Of a stretch of 5,881 nucleotides of DNA, positions 5,254 through 5,881 are shown piece after piece. The stretch spans positions 1 through 5,881 of the forward strand of contig JBKHKH010000121.1 in the NCBI GenBank assembly GCA_046537735.1, written 5' to 3'. This DNA comes from JdFR-22 sp046537735 (GTDB taxonomy: Archaea; Halobacteriota; Archaeoglobi; Archaeoglobales; Archaeoglobaceae). The notes beneath the pieces are model-generated. The model had not been told where the DNA came from. It was given only the letters and a program-made list of their open reading frames with translations, and did no database searches. Every line of letters begins with the position of its first letter. Position 1 is the first letter of the stretch. A program made the translations under genes and the position numbers.

Positions 5254-5881
5254 ATGACCATGTTGGATGAAAAAATCGGTGAACTCATTAAAGAGCTAGA
5301 GGAGTGGAGTCCGGGTAAATCTAAGGTGGTTGTGATGCCTCATTTCTGCCTGGATATCTCGGTAAAGTACGCAGATTATTCTTCGTTTATGGAAAAGCTG
5401 GAGGTTATCAGGAAGCAGGAAGGGGGGAATATTGTGGTAGATCAGTCGATGGGTGTGGGGGGTAAAGCCGCTAACTGTGCGCTGGCACTCTCTTCTCTGG
5501 GTTTGCAGACATACTTGATAGCCAGAACAAGTGAGTTGGGATACAAGTTGCTCCAGTATTTTACAGGAGGAACGGTGGACATATCTCATGTGAGTGAAAA
5601 CGGTGAACTGGCTATAACCACCGCAATCGAGCTTCCAGAAACGAACATCATGCTGAGTGACCCCGGTTCGCTCTCCAGTCTTGGACCCAATTATCTCTCG
5701 GCGAAGGATGAGGAACTGCTCCGGGAAGCTGATATGGTGTGTATTTCTGATTGGGGACTAAATGATAGAGGTACGGAGCTTGCACAGCATGTTTTTGAGA
5801 TAGTAAAGCAGGGAAAGAGAGAAGGGGGGAGTAAAACTTTTTTCGATCCCGGTGATCCCTCTCCCAAAGCCAGAATCCAGG
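5254..5881 (+). CDS. PfkB-family carbohydrate/nucleoside kinase (partial, runs off right edge)
   Basis: From the ATG at 5254 the frame stays open for 209 residues to the window end, so the C-terminal half with the catalytic Asp and the nucleotide-binding site is missing. GVGGKAANCALALSSLG (67-83) is the PfkB/ribokinase N-terminal signature for substrate binding, followed by a beta-strand (LQTYLIART). Later strings include a substrate-lid-like segment (117-136), MVCISDWGLN (161-170) and FFDPGDPSP (196-204), in the position of the family's central strands. Members phosphorylate sugars, nucleosides or similar small molecules with ATP or ADP; the substrate cannot be told here. An in-frame ATG two codons later (5260) is an alternative start; an earlier ATG at 5241 meets a stop after nine codons. 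It is divergent from the radical SAM gene across 167 bases. Confidence 0.85.
   Translation, partial: MTMLDEKIGELIKELEEWSPGKSKVVVMPHFCLDISVKYADYSSFMEKLEVIRKQEGGNIVVDQSMGVGGKAANCALALSSLGLQTYLIARTSELGYKLLQYFTGGTVDISHVSENGELAITTAIELPETNIMLSDPGSLSSLGPNYLSAKDEELLREADMVCISDWGLNDRGTELAQHVFEIVKQGKREGGSKTFFDPGDPSPKARIQ

Noticed and set aside
5241..5270. ATG at 5241 as a start for the kinase gene
   Set aside because: The frame hits TGA after nine codons and is not the kinase frame.
5296..5589. 97-residue minus-strand open frame opposite the kinase gene
   Set aside because: The plus strand carries the PfkB signature across the same bases; the antisense product is His/Cys/Arg-rich with no known pattern.

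Overview
The window looks like part of a euryarchaeal genome with moderate GC content. It is probably from a tetrahydromethanopterin-using lineage such as a methanogen, an Archaeoglobus-type organism or an ANME/alkane-oxidising relative. Three things point this way. First, there is an archaeal dihydropteroate-synthase-like gene of the kind found in archaea that make methanopterin. Second, two secreted proteins carry archaeal class III (pilin-type) N-termini. Third, A/T-rich TATA-box-like elements lie about 25-30 bases upstream of several start codons, giving leaderless or very short leaders. The exact lineage cannot be fixed from the sequence alone.

Left part (1-2172, minus strand). A pilin-like pair, read right to left, overlaps by the 7-base string ATGGTAA. 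The first gene (681-250) resembles DUF7287 and the second (256 to beyond the left edge) resembles DUF7288, families I know mainly from haloarchaeal pilin-like operons. The pair has its own TATA-like element at about 706-713. Upstream, 748-2172 encodes the dihydropteroate-synthase-like protein, a likely step in methanopterin synthesis.

Middle (2239-3477, minus strand). A small protein of unknown function (91 aa) is followed 33 bases later by a cytosolic seven-bladed beta-propeller, probably as a two-gene operon. The propeller gene holds a 66-base exact internal duplication, which suggests recent gene conversion between blades. Its promoter lies in a 260-base divergent intergenic region shared with the HIT gene. 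That region contains a palindrome identical to the core of the bacterial Fur box and a pair of 21-base imperfect direct repeats.

Right part (3738-5881). A HIT-family nucleotide hydrolase/transferase (plus) converges on a radical SAM protein of the MJ0674/PflX-like group (minus), with only 17 A/T-rich bases between them. A second divergent region of 167 bases separates the radical SAM gene from a PfkB-family sugar/nucleoside kinase that runs off the right edge.

Most genes appear to be independent housekeeping or accessory units rather than one pathway. No tRNA, rRNA, CRISPR array, transposon or phage gene was seen. I found no clear evidence of a wholly new system. The best leads are the unknown small-protein/propeller module with its Fur-box-like site, and the pilin-like pair at the left edge.
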